A stretch of 64,000 nt of DNA from Theocolax elegans (GCA_026168455.1 CM047426.1:63129562-63193561), one strand, 5' to 3'. Positions 21,874 to 32,937 are shown, counted from the stretch's first letter. A program made the numbers and translations. The notes: generated by a model not told the origin, from the letters alone.

Positions 21874-22440
21874 TTAATTATGAATTACAATTCTGTTTTT
21901 ATGACTCTGATTATTTGGAATACCACTTCGCAAAATAGGAAACATTTTAACTGATTGATTTTTATAAATCATTTCTAAATGGCTTCTCATCATTGATTCA
22001 TCGAATATTATATTACAAGGACAAACACCATTAGAAATTGATATTGCGAAAGCTATAGCAAATAACCACAATTGTAAGTTTGTGATTGATTTTGAGCGTA
22101 TTCTTGTACAATTGAAATTGATTTTTTATTAGGAAATAATCTGTTTATGTATTTCAAGTGATCATTTCGAAGACCTGAATTTAAACTATCAAATACATGA
22201 ATACATTTTTTATCATACCAAATGCAAATCCAGTGTCACATATCACTTGGACCACTAAACAATATTTGTATAAATTCTTCATCATAAGAAAGCTCTTTAA
22301 TATTGTTCAAAGCGGATAAAAGCATTGTATCTTGCATTTTAAAATGTGGATTTAATTTCATAAATTCAAACATATGCCTATCAAAGAGGTACTTTGCGGC
22401 ATTTAATTGTGATTTATAATCAGTTAATCGATAGCTTCTT
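21874..22440 (-). pseudogene. Ulp1-like (C48) cysteine protease, Helitron A copy
   Basis: The minus strand reads FMKLNPHFKMQDTMLLSAL, then a stop immediately before HWICIWYDKK (catalytic His), VFDSLNSG (catalytic Asp) and a Q-x-Q-rich stretch followed by TYNCG (catalytic Cys). A one-base frameshift right after the Cys-Gly codons leads into LFAIAFAISISNGVCPC and MRSHLEMIY (frame 22071-21874). This is the order of the Ulp1/SENP fold used for cleaving ubiquitin-like proteins or polyproteins. The whole triad is visible, but one nonsense codon and one frameshift inactivate the copy. Its role in the transposon is unknown; polyprotein processing or host SUMO interference are possibilities only. Confidence 0.7.
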
Positions 22441-22990
22441 CAATTATCTATCCATTCAGATAGATTTGCATTGGACGACAGAGAAACGTGTATGTTTTGG
22501 AACAACCCTTAACGTTATATTATATAATATAGAGAATATTAATATTATTTAATTTTTTATATTATTTTAATAATTTAAATTTTTTATTTAAATTTAATAT
22601 TATTTTATAATTTAATTTTTACTTACAGGCAGTCAATCGATAGCTTTTTAAATCTGTTTTTTAATTAAATCTTAAGGGTTATTTATTTTGTATTAAACCC
22701 CCCTTTATCTGAATTGTTAGATAATTAAAAAAGCTATCGATCGACTGCCTATAAGTCAAAATTAAATAACGCAAAGTACCCCTTTTAGTCGGATAACGTT
22801 AAAGGTTGTTTCCAAATATACATGCTTCCCTTACATAGAAGCTTTCTAGGGTGTGTTGCTCAATTGGAATCCAGCTGAATGGATAGATAATTAAAAAAGC
22901 TATCGATTGACCCCCTATAATTCAAAATTAAATACTGCAAAGTATCCCTTTTAATCGAATAACGTTAAGGGTTGTTTCAAAATATTCACG
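22427..22990. repeat. Complex of inverted and direct repeats next to the protease start
   Basis: A unit containing AAGCTATCGAT...CGCAAAGTACC...TAACGTTAAGGGTTGTTT occurs in direct orientation at 22724-22825 and 22891-22990. Inverted partial copies are at 22486-22518 (TAACGTTAAGGG side), 22605-22651 (GCTATCGAT side) and 22428-22470. The bases 22381-22440, at the start of the protease frame, also resemble the unit in inverted orientation, so the complex may derive from the Helitron 5' region. Confidence 0.7.
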
Positions 22991-23530
22991 TCTTTACGCA
23001 TTTTATTACGTAAATTTCTGAATGTGCGTGTGCGTGAGCATACATACACATATATACATACATACATGCATACATGCACATTTATGAACATTTATATTTG
23101 TTGAAAAAACAATATAATTTAATTAAACTATGGTATTAGCAAACAGTTGAAATGCTGGTGTTACCAGTGACGTGTTGTTATTACAGCGCTGAAATTACTG
23201 GTGAAATATCAAACGTATTTTTTACGTCCCTAAGTATTAAATTCTTGTTCCACATTAGTTTTTGTGAAATTAATAATGATTTAACTAAGAATAACTGTGC
23301 CCAGAGAAAAAAAATACTTTATTTCGTTCTTTTAAAAACAAACGCAGTATTATCATCATGATATTCCGTAGCATTAAGGTATTACTGCGGTGCATCATTA
23401 TTTTACCCTTTATACTACGTTATAAAATATACTGATTGTTCTCTAAAGTACAAAATTAATCATTAAGAACTTGTATTATTCTTTAATATACTTATGTTGA
23501 TCGAATTTAGTAAATCACATTTATTTTACA
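22991..23530. other. AT-rich DNA, short CATA microsatellite, no gene seen
   Basis: A short ACATACATACATGCATACATG-like run lies near 23040-23080. The frame at 23152-23361 has no recognisable motif. Confidence 0.5.
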
Positions 23531-23890
23531 TCAACGTAAAACAACTTTTGCACGAATCGCAGTAATACCTACGTACGCAGTAACACCCTCACTTAGCACA
23601 GCACTAGTCACAATCGGAAAGATTTTAATTGATTTTGAACGTATTCCTGTATATAATATATGAATAAATTTGTTATTATACCAATTGCAAATCCACTGTC
23701 CCATATCAGTTGGACCACAAAACAATATTTGTATACATTTTTCATCGTAAGAACGTTGTTTAATATTGTTCATGGCGGATAAAAAAATTGTATCTTGTAT
23801 TTTAAAATGTGGATTTAATTTCATAATTTCATACATATACCTATCATCTAACATTCCACACGCTGTATTGTCATCTTGTTGAATTACAAG
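23531..23890 (-). pseudogene. Ulp1-like protease fragment, second copy
   Basis: The frame 23854-23531 parallels the Helitron A protease: MKLNPHFKIQDTIFLSAM, then IQILFCGPTDMGQWICNWY. Where the other copies have the catalytic His in a HWIC motif, this copy has QWIC. The Asp-containing block is deleted: after FIHIL the sequence jumps to the region that in copy A precedes the Cys. No Cys-Gly motif follows. It is therefore a truncated, inactive relative, in the same orientation as Helitron A and probably the remains of another Helitron. Confidence 0.65.
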
Positions 23891-24154
23891 TACTTCTCAT
23901 TGCATGGACTTTTCATCGTAATGATGGAATTTTCAATACATTACATTATCCAAATCCGTCGAGTTTACGGGATACATGTTCAAAGATGCTTGTTTTAATG
24001 AACACTTATTTAAATTATTATTTGTATTTTTTGTATTTGTTATTTTCCTAAAAATAATGTATTTCAGTAATTAATAAAAAAACAATGTTAAATTGAAACG
24101 TTACAATTATTTAAGAATTAATTTCCCTTTTTTAATTTCCCCTCTTTAATTGGT

Positions 24155-24250
24155 TATTGGATATTAGGGTTATTGGGTATTAGGGTTATTGGGTATTAGG
24201 GTTATTGGGTAGTGGGGTTATTGAGGTATTAGGGTTATTGGGTACGTTCG
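24155..24250. repeat. 16-bp minisatellite
   Basis: About five to six units of the form ATTGGGTATTAGGGTT in tandem, with small variants. It directly precedes a second, unrelated minisatellite. Confidence 0.85.
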
Positions 24251-24254
24251 TACA

Positions 24255-24430
24255 ATGAAAATTCCATCTTTGCGATGAAAAGTCCGTGCGATGAAAAGTC
24301 CTTGCGATGAAAAGTCCTTGCGATAAAAAGTCCGTGCGATGAAAAGTCCTTGCGATGAAAAGTCCTTGCGATAAAAAGTCCGTGCGATGTAAAGTCCGTC
24401 ATGAAACATCCGACAATGAAATGTTCTGCG
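24255..24430. repeat. 17-18-bp minisatellite
   Basis: Roughly nine units of GCGATGAAAAGTCC(T/G)T in tandem, giving long spurious reading frames on the minus strand (AGTCC/FSSQGL-type repeats). No gene is implied. Confidence 0.85.
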
Positions 24431-24975
24431 ACGAAACGTCTGTGACCCGTTACAAATTCATGATTAATTTCTAGAAATTTATATTTTTTCAATTTTGCTT
24501 TACTAAACTATTAACATAATTTTGATGAAAATTTTTATTCAGTTATAATGAGTGTAGACTTATTATAAAATTATCGTATATTACACAGAGAAAAAAAACT
24601 GCGTTAAATATTAATTAAATTAATTAATTTACTAATTATTACATTTTAAATTAATTTAAGGTCATTTTAATGTATGTTTTTTTTCATATTATTAAATTTT
24701 CTTTAATATAATATAATATTAAGTATACTATAACAATTCTTGGGTTATTTATTATTGAAACGCAAAATATTAGGTATTAACCTTATAACATTTATTAGAT
24801 GCAAAAAAGCAATAATTTTACAACAATTTTAGTTATAAATTAAAATGGAAACAATTTTTTTCGCAGAATTTGTTCAATTATCCATAATTTATCTAAAACG
24901 CCGCATTAGACAAAGGTAACTACGATTTTTTCGATATTTTCCATTTTTAATATTTTACTCCAAATCTACTGGAAA
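24431..24975. other. AT-rich DNA, no gene seen
   Basis: No coding frame, RNA gene or repeat is recognisable. Confidence 0.5.
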
Positions 24976-25645
24976 GTCCACATTTCATATTCCTTGGATT
25001 TGAAAAATTACTGTCACATCCTGGAGACGATGTCCAGGTGGTCAGGGTGCCATCCAGATCATCCGGACATCGTCTACAGGAAAGTCTACATGCCATTCTG
25101 CATAAATAAGCAAAAAATATTGTCACTTCCTGGAGACGATGTCCAGATGGTCAGGGTGAACTCCAGATCATCCGGACATCGTCTACAGGAAAGTCTACAT
25201 GCCATTCTGCATAAATATGCAAAAAATATTGTCACTTCCTGGAGATGATGTCCAGGTGGTCAGGGTGAACTCCAGGTCATCCGGACATCGTCTACAGGAA
25301 AGTCTACATGTCATTACCCCTAGTGTCAACTACTCACAGGTAAAACCAAATGTGGTAAACGATAAATCTAATCGAACGCCAATTCCGTACGCCGTACGCC
25401 TTACACCGGAAAAATTTTACTTATATAATTTTACTTATAGTATGATGATTCCTGGAGATGATGTCCAGGTGGTCATGATGAATTCCAGGTCATCCGAACA
25501 TCGTCTACAGGAAAGTGTTCATGTCATTACCCCTAGTGTCAACCACTCACAGGTAAAACCAACTGTGGTAAACGATAAATCTAATCGAACGCCAATTCCG
25601 TACGCCGTACGCCTTACACCGGAAAAATTTTACTTATAGTATGAA
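24976..25645. repeat. Higher-order tandem repeat with internal dyads
   Basis: The landmark CCTGGAGA(C/T)GATGTCCAG occurs near 25019, 25130, 25239 and 25449, giving units of about 110, 109 and 210 bp. Each unit contains GACGATGTCC and, about 35 bases later, GGACATCGTC, so every unit can form a hairpin. A longer block starting CATTACCCCTAGTGTCAAC is itself repeated at 25312 and 25522 and includes a short GTACGCC duplication. Confidence 0.85.
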
Positions 25646-25955
25646 ATTATGAATGGTTCTTACGCAGAATAACCGTAGGACTACTATTTTTAATAGCAAG
25701 CACGAACCTACGGTATAAAAAAATCCATTTCATAATAACATATGACCAATAATATAAAAAAAAGTTATATATGTAAATATTCAAACCAAATTTACCTCTT
25801 TATAGGATTGGTGTACATTTCAGTACAAATTCGATTTTTTTTCAGTTTAAACTAAAGTCGTAGATCATTTGAAAACTAAGCACCGTTGTTCTTTAATGTT
25901 AACTATCACTGAAAATAATAAGAATTTTCCGTTTTCTCAGTAGTTAGTAAAAACG
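25646..25955. other. AT-rich DNA, no gene seen
   Basis: Nothing recognisable apart from general AT richness. Confidence 0.5.
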
Positions 25956-26065
25956 GAAACGTGTATATATCGCAATCACTCTCCATGGTGTTATTCTTCA
26001 AACTTTTATGCTATCTGACGGAGGCAAAGGAAAAAAATCTTAAAAAGACAGATATTTTAATATAA

Positions 26066-26104
26066 GCAATGTTTTGTTGGCTTGGTCTGCCAACCTCTTC
26101 AGGC
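26066..26104 (-). ncRNA. Hammerhead-like motif, Penelope P1 (degenerate)
   Basis: On the minus strand: CTGAAGAG (fits CUGANGA), then a six-base-pair stem GTTGGC/GCCAAC with an AGACCAA loop, then AAAAC in place of GAAAC and ATTGC. The conserved G of GAAA is missing, so catalysis is doubtful. Confidence 0.6.
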
Positions 26105-26293
26105 TATTTATTAGATACAAAACAAAAATTACAATTGAGAACGCACTTATGAAAATACACTGATAATAAAAGATTTCGTATACCTTTCATCGGATTAACA
26201 ACGATACGTCAAACGATCTGTTAAATTTTGTGTACATCGTCGTGTTTATATATGTAGTGAATGTAAACACAGGAAACGTCAAAAGTTTGTTAA

Positions 26294-26950
26294 TTAAGCA
26301 TTTAAATTTCTGTGCACTGGTAAATAAGTGGTATTTAAAAATTTAATATCCTCTTTCTTGTTGATATTATTACTATCAATATTGATATATATCATTTCAG
26401 AAATCAAATGTTTGTTGTAATTACACTCGCTATCAACAATTTTTACGCCATCCCAGTCAAATGCATGTTTAAAAAGAGATACATGTTGATTAACCACTGA
26501 TTCTGGATTTTTATTATTTCTATGTTCATTTATCCTAGTTTTTAAAGAACGCTTCGTTTCACCAACATAAGAGGCAGGACAATTTATGCATTTAAATTTA
26601 TAGACAACATTTGTGTGTTCTAGTTTTTTAGTACATTCGTTGCCTAATTTAATGATAGAATTGAAATTTTTCTGTACTAATGGTAGTATTTGAATATTAT
26701 AAGAGTGAAAAATCTGTGATAATTTATTGAAATAAATGGTATAAGGAAGCGTTACATAACTAAAGCGGTTAATTTTTGAAGTTGTCTGGTTATTGGTTCT
26801 ATTGTTTTTGATTTTATTAATTCGAAATTGCATGTTTTGTCTTATGAATTCAATAGGATAATCATTATTTAATAACAACTTTTGTACAATTTTAAAGTTT
26901 TTTGAGTGAAAACATTCATTAGATAACAAAAATGCTCGGTCTACTAAATA
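26294..26950 (-). pseudogene. Penelope P1: GIY-YIG endonuclease part, 5'-truncated
   Basis: The open frame begins at the border (VDRAFLLSNEC) and encodes the helical linker after the reverse transcriptase, the Penelope spacer with HTNVVYKFKCINCPASYVGE (two Cys, then the GIY-YIG variant YVG) and TKRSLKTRINEHR, the catalytic Arg region, and a C-terminal SEMIYIN with the catalytic Glu. The ORF ends at the normal Penelope C-terminus. No stop is seen inside, but the reverse transcriptase is absent, so the fragment is incomplete. The endonuclease would nick target DNA for priming. Confidence 0.8.
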
Positions 26951-26979
26951 ATAGATAATATATATATCAATTCAAAAAA

Positions 26980-28149
26980 ATGGCGTCAGGAGGTGAAGAG
27001 CCTCCTGACAACGACGAAGAAGTTTTTTATAAATGTCATCCAAAAAGTAAAGTTAAAGTAGTTATTTGTTTAATATGTGAAAGTATTTATCACAAAAGTG
27101 ATTATGTGAGAATAAAAAGTGGTATTACATTAAGCAGTTCGCTAATAATATGTCCGGAACATAAAGGACTAAACTTAACCTCAAAAAAATCAAATGAAGC
27201 AGCCTTGAGTGAAACAGCAAAGTATATTATAGCACAAATTAAATTATTACAAAGAACGCAGATACGAGAAGAATATCTAAATGATATAATAAACGAAACG
27301 AACAATATTGATTGCAATATTAATGATGAGCAGACTGAAACTGAAACTTTAAGAATTGAAAACACCTTACTGAAACAATTAGTGGCAGAAATGAATGATA
27401 AGAATCAATTATTAAAAAGTGCTTTAGAAAAGGAAATTCAAACAAGATAGAATTTAAAAAACAAACATATTCACAAGTTGTAAATAATGTACCACCTAAG
27501 CCAAAGAAACTTCCTAAACTAATAGTTAAAAAGAAAAGGAAAGAAGATACTTTTGATCTAAAAAAACATGTAAATCACTATATGATAAAAAAGAAATCAA
27601 TTCAGACAAAAATATATTTATGAAAAGTGATGATGAAATTATAATTGATTATATGAATGAAACAAGTATTACAGAAGCTGAAAAGATATTAAAAGAAAAA
27701 TTATCTAGTTTATGTGAAGTTAAAAAAGAAGAGTTATTAAAACCCAAAGTGAAAATTATTGGTATACAGAATATAGAAAAAATGGATAAATTGTCTTTTG
27801 AAAATGATATAAATGAAAGGAATTTTAAAGATTTCTCAACTGGCTGTAAAGTATTGCATAGCTATGTAAATGAAAAATTAAAACAAGAAAGTTTAATAGT
27901 TGAAGTTACAAATGAAATTTATAAAAAAATAAGAGAAAATAACTATAAAGTGTTCGTTGGATTTCAATACTGTAAAGTATACGATATAATAAATACAAGA
28001 CCATGTTTGAAGTGTGGAAGATTTGGTCATAATAGTTACAATAGTGCTTAAATGAAAAAGTTTGTTTAAAGTGTTCAGGTCATCATAATACAATTGAATG
28101 TACACAAACAGATAATCTAAATTGTGTAAATTGTACGTTTCATAACCAA
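26980..28149 (+). pseudogene. LINE ORF1, first part including first repeat copy
   Basis: The frame starts at ATG 26980 and encodes a small Cys/His domain (CHPKSKVKVVICLICESIYH then IICPEH), reminiscent of PHD-like fingers in CR1-type ORF1 proteins, followed by a leucine-rich coiled coil (TLRIENTLLKQLVAEMNDKN). It stops at 27450 after KEIQTR; the second repeat copy has one more A at this place and reads on (KENSNKIEFKKQ), so the stop reflects a single-base difference. The frame 27620-28051 continues the protein with a CLKCGRFGHNS zinc knuckle. ORF1 proteins bind LINE RNA. Confidence 0.7.
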
Positions 28150-28927
28150 AAATATTGATTGCAATATTAATGATGAGCAGACTGAAACTGAAACTTTAAG
28201 AATTGAAAACACCTTACTGAAACAATTAGTGGCAGAAATGAATGATAAGAATCAATTATTAAAAAGTGCTTTAGAAAAGGAAAATTCAAACAAGATAGAA
28301 TTTAAAAAACAAGGAAAGAAATGACTTTTGATCTAAAAAACATGTAAATCACTATATGATAAAAAAGAAATCCAATTTCAGACAAAAATATATTTATGAA
28401 AAGTGATGATATGAAATTATAATTGTGATATGAATGAAACAAGTATTACAGAAGCTGAAAAGATATTAAAAGAAAATTATTAGTTTATGTGAAGTTAAAA
28501 AGAAGATTTATTAAAACCCAAGTGAAAAATTAATTGGTATACAGAATATAGAAAAAATGGATAACTTGTCTTTGAAAATGATATAAATGAAAGGAATTTT
28601 TAAAGAATTTCTCAACTGGCTGTAAAGTATTGCATGCTATGTAAATGAAAAATTAAAACCCAGAAAGTTAATAGTTGAAGTACAAATGAAATTCTAAAAA
28701 AATAAGAGAAAATAACTATAAAGTGTTCGTTGGATTTCAATACTGTAAAGTATACGATATAATAAATACAAGACCATGTTTGAAGTGTGGAAGATTTGGT
28801 CATAATAGTTACAATAGTGCTTAAATGAAAAAGTTTGTTTAAAGTGTTCAGGTCATCATAATACAATTGAATGTACACAAACAGATAATCTAAATTGTGT
28901 AAATTGTACGTTTCATAACCAAAAATA
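27303..28927 (+). repeat. Imperfect tandem duplication inside LINE ORF1
   Basis: Two head-to-tail copies, about 847 and 778 bp, both beginning in ATTGATTGCAATATTAATG and ending in TTTCATAACCAAAAATAT. The copies differ mostly by one- or two-base gains and losses, many in A or T runs, plus a few short deletions in copy 2. Substitutions are rare in comparison. Confidence 0.85.
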
Positions 28928-29150
28928 TAAAATGAATTATGACTGCAAACACGTGGTTAATGATAGCATGTGCTGCCAAGTGTTGAAAAATAGAATCAAG
29001 AAGGAATTAGGAAACACGGATTATCCTATGAGTCCGATAATACCAAGATATATCGGTAATATAGAGATCTTTCAAAATGTTACTAAGAAGAAAAGTATTT
29101 TGAAATCAAGAACATTAACATCGATTTCATCATTGACTTCTAATAAATAA
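28150..29150 (+). pseudogene. LINE ORF1, second repeat copy and C-terminal end
   Basis: The second copy of the repeat is riddled with small insertions and deletions and has no long frame. After it, the frame 28932-29150 (MNYDCKHVVNDSMCCQVLKN and a basic Ser/Thr-rich tail) appears to be the real C-terminus, with a second Cys/His cluster completing the zinc-knuckle region. It ends 40 bp before ORF2. Confidence 0.6.
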
Positions 29151-29188
29151 TATTTAAGTAAATTTAAGAAATTCTAAATAAGTAAAAG

Positions 29189-32046
29189 ATGGATAATTTT
29201 AATATTATTGATAACATAATTAATTGTAACGTATTAAAAGAAATTATCGTCAGCGATATCGACACTCTTAACAAATTTGCCAATTCAAATAAGAATTTTA
29301 TACTTTATGTTAATATACGAAGTTTGAATGCTAATTTCAATAAATTGGAAATTTTGGTTAATCGTCTTGAAATTAAACCATTTATGGTCATTTGCGTAGA
29401 AACTTGGTCACTTCAATATTATAAATATTTTAGTTTAAAAGGTTACAAAATTTATTATAACAATAGTCAAATTAATAGAGCAGATGGAGTTGTTGTTTAT
29501 ATGGCTGAAGATATAACTGAGAATACAGACATTATTCAAATAGATAATTTAAGAATGTTGAATACAAACATAACCTCTAATCATGAAAAAACCATCGAAA
29601 TCACTTCTTTATATAGATCGCATGATATTCATAAAGTAGAATTCTTAATGAGTATAAAAGAACTATTAAAATTAAAGAAAAATGTTGCTAATCATATATT
29701 ATTGTTGGAGATTTCAATATAGATATCTCTAGTCATGATAACATTAGTCAGGAATTTTTAAATAATTTTCTTGAATATGGGTACATACCATGTTTTCAAA
29801 CTGGAACAAGATTAGCAAATACTAACACAATGGGTTCATGTATAGATAACTTCTTTATTAAAAATAGTAATGTAAATGTTAAGGCGGCTAAATTAACTGA
29901 TTCATTTACGGATCACTTTCCATTATTTTTATCAATAAAAAATATAAAACATAGTGGGAACTATAAAATGCGATCAAAAATTTGTTATGATAAACTTAAT
30001 CAAATTGCTAAAAAACTTAATTGGAACCAGATATTATTAATGAAAGATCCATCATTGGCAATTAATTGTTTGATTGATAATATAAAGGAATGTATTAATA
30101 GTGCAACATTTAGAATTAATAATAAAAAATCAGATAAATTGAAACCAAGAAAATCTTGGATTACTAAGGGAATTATTGTTTCATGTAATAGAAAAGAAAT
30201 GCTTTATAGAATTTGGATGATGGATGTAAATAATTTTGATAACAGGATGGAATACAAAAATTATGAAAAAGTGCTAAACAGAGTAATTAAAGATGCAAAA
30301 ATTAAATATGAATATGATGTGATTAAAAAAGCTATTAATAAACCAAAAAATTTATGGAATATTGTAAATCAAAAACTAGGTGAAAATACTAAAAAACAAG
30401 AGAAAATTACTGCTATCCTTGATAAATATAAAAATAGAATAACGAATACAGAGGATATTGCTAATGTTATGAATAATTACTTTACTGACATTGGTATTGA
30501 ATTGAGAAATAAAATTCTTGAAATTGATAGTGTCGATATCCGGTTGCCTGATTTCAATAACAAAACTATATTTATGATTCCGACAGATCCGATAGAAGTT
30601 TATAATATTATAAATGATTTTGAAACAAAAAATGGTGGTTCGGATAAAATCGACACTAGAACATTGAAGTCACTAATTAAATATATTTTGGATCCATTAG
30701 TTCACATTTTTAATTTATGCATAGAAAAATCTGTTTGGCCTGAATCACTTAAAAACGCAATGATTATACCAATTCATAAAAATGGTAGTAAGAAGAAAAT
30801 TGAAAATTATAGACCAATTTCACTAATTTCTAATTTAGCAAAAATTTTAGAAAAGATAATATATATAAGGATCTGTAAATTTTTCAAAGAGTGTAACATA
30901 TTCTCAGAGAATCAATTTGGATTTATACAAAATAGAGGCACTAATGATGCCCTACAGAAAATAACCAATAAAATTTATAATAACTTGGACAACAGTAAAC
31001 CTTTGGCTATAGCATTTCTAGACTTGGCGAAGGCTTTTGATACGGTAGATCATAACATATTACTGAATAAACTTTACAATTATGGAATTAGAGGTAATGC
31101 ACATAAATTAATGTTTTCATATCTTACTAATAGACAGCAGATAGTAAGAATTGATGATACTGTAAGTCATAATAATATTGTTAAAACAGGCGTTCCTCAA
31201 GGAACTATACTTGGACCTTTGCTTTTTATAATATATGTAAACGACATGTTAAAAGAAAATATAATCTCATATGCAGATGATACAGCATTAATTGTTACCG
31301 AAGATACTTGGGAAAAAGTTAAAAATAAGATGAATATTGAATTAAACTGGATTGCAAATTGGTTAGCCTTAAACAAGTTATCTTTAAATATAGAAAAGTC
31401 AACATATATTACATTTGGAAATTATATAGATAGCGTTCCAGATTATGAAAATGATAATTATGATATCCAAATTAATAACAATAAGCTAAAAAGAGTGAAA
31501 AATACCAAATATCTAGGCTTAATATTTGATTATAGAATGAATTGGTCTTTACATATAGAATATTTAGTTAATAAAACTAAGTACCTAATTTTCATTTTTC
31601 ATAAACTTGCAAATTATATGAATATAACAACACTTAAAATGTTATATTATGCACTGTTCAATAGTGTTATTAGTTATGGTATTATAGCATGGGGTGGTGC
31701 GTACATGAATAGTATAAGTTTGCTGCATAATTTACAAAAAAAAATATTAAAAATAATAAATAAAAATAAATTTATAACTAAAGATTACCCGTTAAATATA
31801 GAACAATTATATGCGTTAAATTGTTTATCATATAATTATAATAGTTTAAGTAATCTGTTTATGTCTTCGAACAGTATAACTAGAAATAAGAATCTACCTA
31901 TTCCAAGATTCAAAAAAACTGTTAGCAAAAAAAATAGTTATATCAAAGCTATAGGTTTGTTTAATATGCTACCAATTAGTCTAAAAGAATTAAATAAAAA
32001 AAACAAAAAGATAAAATTGAAAGACTGGATAGTTAATAATATTTAA
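29189..32046 (+). pseudogene. LINE ORF2: endonuclease and reverse transcriptase, one frameshift
   Basis: The endonuclease starts at 29189 and has FILYVNIRSLNANF, MVICVETW, ADGVVVYM and SLYRSHD. A frameshift near 29700-29710 interrupts the VGDFNID motif; the other frame then runs to 32046 with GSCIDNFF and the terminal TDHFPLFL. The reverse transcriptase follows with ENYRPISLISNLAKILEKI, AFLDLAKAFDTVDHNIL, TGVPQGTILGPLLFIIYVND and the catalytic ISYADDTALIV, then a thumb region with TKYLGLIFDYRMNW and the C-terminal VISYGIIAWGG block. Apart from the one shift the frame is intact, so this is a young copy. Alternatively the shift is a sequencing error and the ORF2 is whole. Confidence 0.85.
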
Positions 32047-32332
32047 AAAAATCTATACAAATTTTATTTATAAATTGAATCTTTATTATGATTGTTTTGT
32101 TTAATGTTGCCTTAGTGATTTTATGAGTTAGTAGCCTCTTTATGGATGTTATATAGTATATAGTGAAAGAATTTAACTATGTCATTTTAGTATGTAAGTA
32201 TATTATGTAATTTTAGTATATAAGTCTTAGATACTTTAGTATCTTGCCAGTTCCACCAACAGATATGTGCATTATATCTCTGTGGGGAAATCTATGTAAT
32301 TCTAAGGAATTCTATGTATTTTTTGATACTGG

Positions 32333-32364
<32 letters not shown>

Positions 32365-32522
32365 ATATATATATATATATATATATTATGGCGATGTACA
32401 CAAAATTTAACAGATAATTTGACGCATCGATAATCCGGTGAAAGGTACAAAATCTTTTATTATCAGTGTATTTCATATGTGCGTTCTCAATTGTAATTTT
32501 GTTTTTTTTTGTCTGATAAATA

Positions 32523-32561
32523 GCCTGAAGAGGTTGGCAGACCAAGCCAACAAAACGTTGC
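32523..32561 (+). ncRNA. Hammerhead-like motif, Penelope P2 (degenerate)
   Basis: CTGAAGAG, stem GTTGGC/GCCAAC with an AGACCAA loop, then AAAAC and GTTGC. As in P1 the G of the conserved GAAA is replaced by A. It differs from P1 at the GTT/ATT position. Confidence 0.6.
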
Positions 32562-32937
32562 TTATATTAAAAAAATCTGTCTTTTTAAGATTTTTTTCCT
32601 TTGCCTCCGTCAGATAGCATAAAAGTTTGAAGAATAACACCATGGAGAGTGATTGCGATATAACCAATATTAACACGAGTCTTTGATCAGAAATGGACTC
32701 AAAACGGTACTCCCCTAATACAAAATCTCATGTGATTTTTCAATCCGAACGCTGCTCAAACTTCCGAAAAAATAAGAAATCAATTTAAGAGTATGGGGGT
32801 CACTTTTTTTAGTAATAATACCCCTTAGATAAGCTCAAAAATTAAGGTTTTAAACCTCCTGAGATCTCGTGTGAAAAAAAATTCATCAAAGACGGTTTCT
32901 CATCAAATGCAGATCCAACGGCTTAAATCCACAACAC

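Larger units (their letters stand above)
7506..22440 (-). mobile_element. Helitron A: protease, repeats, Rep and helicase, split by a BEL insertion
   Basis: Read on the minus strand, the order is a C48/Ulp1-like protease (22440-21874), a linker, a 114-bp coding repeat array (21440-20460), the Helitron N-terminal cysteine region and HUH Rep domain (20400-18656), then, beyond the 10-kb BEL/LINE insertion, the rest of the Rep-helicase linker and the start of a Pif1-family helicase (8635-7506). The Rep frame ends in VVPYNP at the right border of the insertion and resumes in PYLLLKLECHINVEIC at the left border, which is the continuous Helitron motif. The helicase stops just after Walker A, so the 3' part is lost. 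Several frameshifts make the copy inactive. Confidence 0.75.
25960..26953 (-). mobile_element. Penelope-like element P1, inverted 3' part
   Basis: Minus-strand 3' part of a Penelope-like element: the region just after the reverse transcriptase, the GIY-YIG endonuclease, a 3' untranslated region and a hammerhead-like motif. The last 270 bases (25975-26245) are a diverged inverted copy of 32388-32660, where the same terminal sequence begins a 5' part. The upstream border at about 26953 coincides with the start of a LINE. Confidence 0.75.
26955..32387 (+). mobile_element. Jockey/CR1-type LINE with tandemly duplicated ORF1 region
   Basis: Plus-strand LINE with ORF1 beginning at 26980, ORF2 from 29189 to 32046 and a tail of AAAT units plus (TA)n at 32335-32387. 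ORF2 is broken by a single frameshift. A segment of ORF1 occurs twice in tandem (27303-28149 and 28150-28927). Both LINE borders fall at Penelope sequence, on the left in minus and on the right in plus orientation, so it may have inserted at the junction of an inverted Penelope copy. Clade is judged from ORF2 appearance only. Confidence 0.75.

Noticed and set aside
24160..24245. TTAGGG-containing repeat as telomeric sequence
   Set aside because: The unit is ATTGGGTATTAGGGTT, not a tandem TTAGGG or the insect TTAGG; only short and internal.
24976..25645. A CRISPR array
   Set aside because: Repeats are contiguous units without unique spacers, and the context is a eukaryotic genome.
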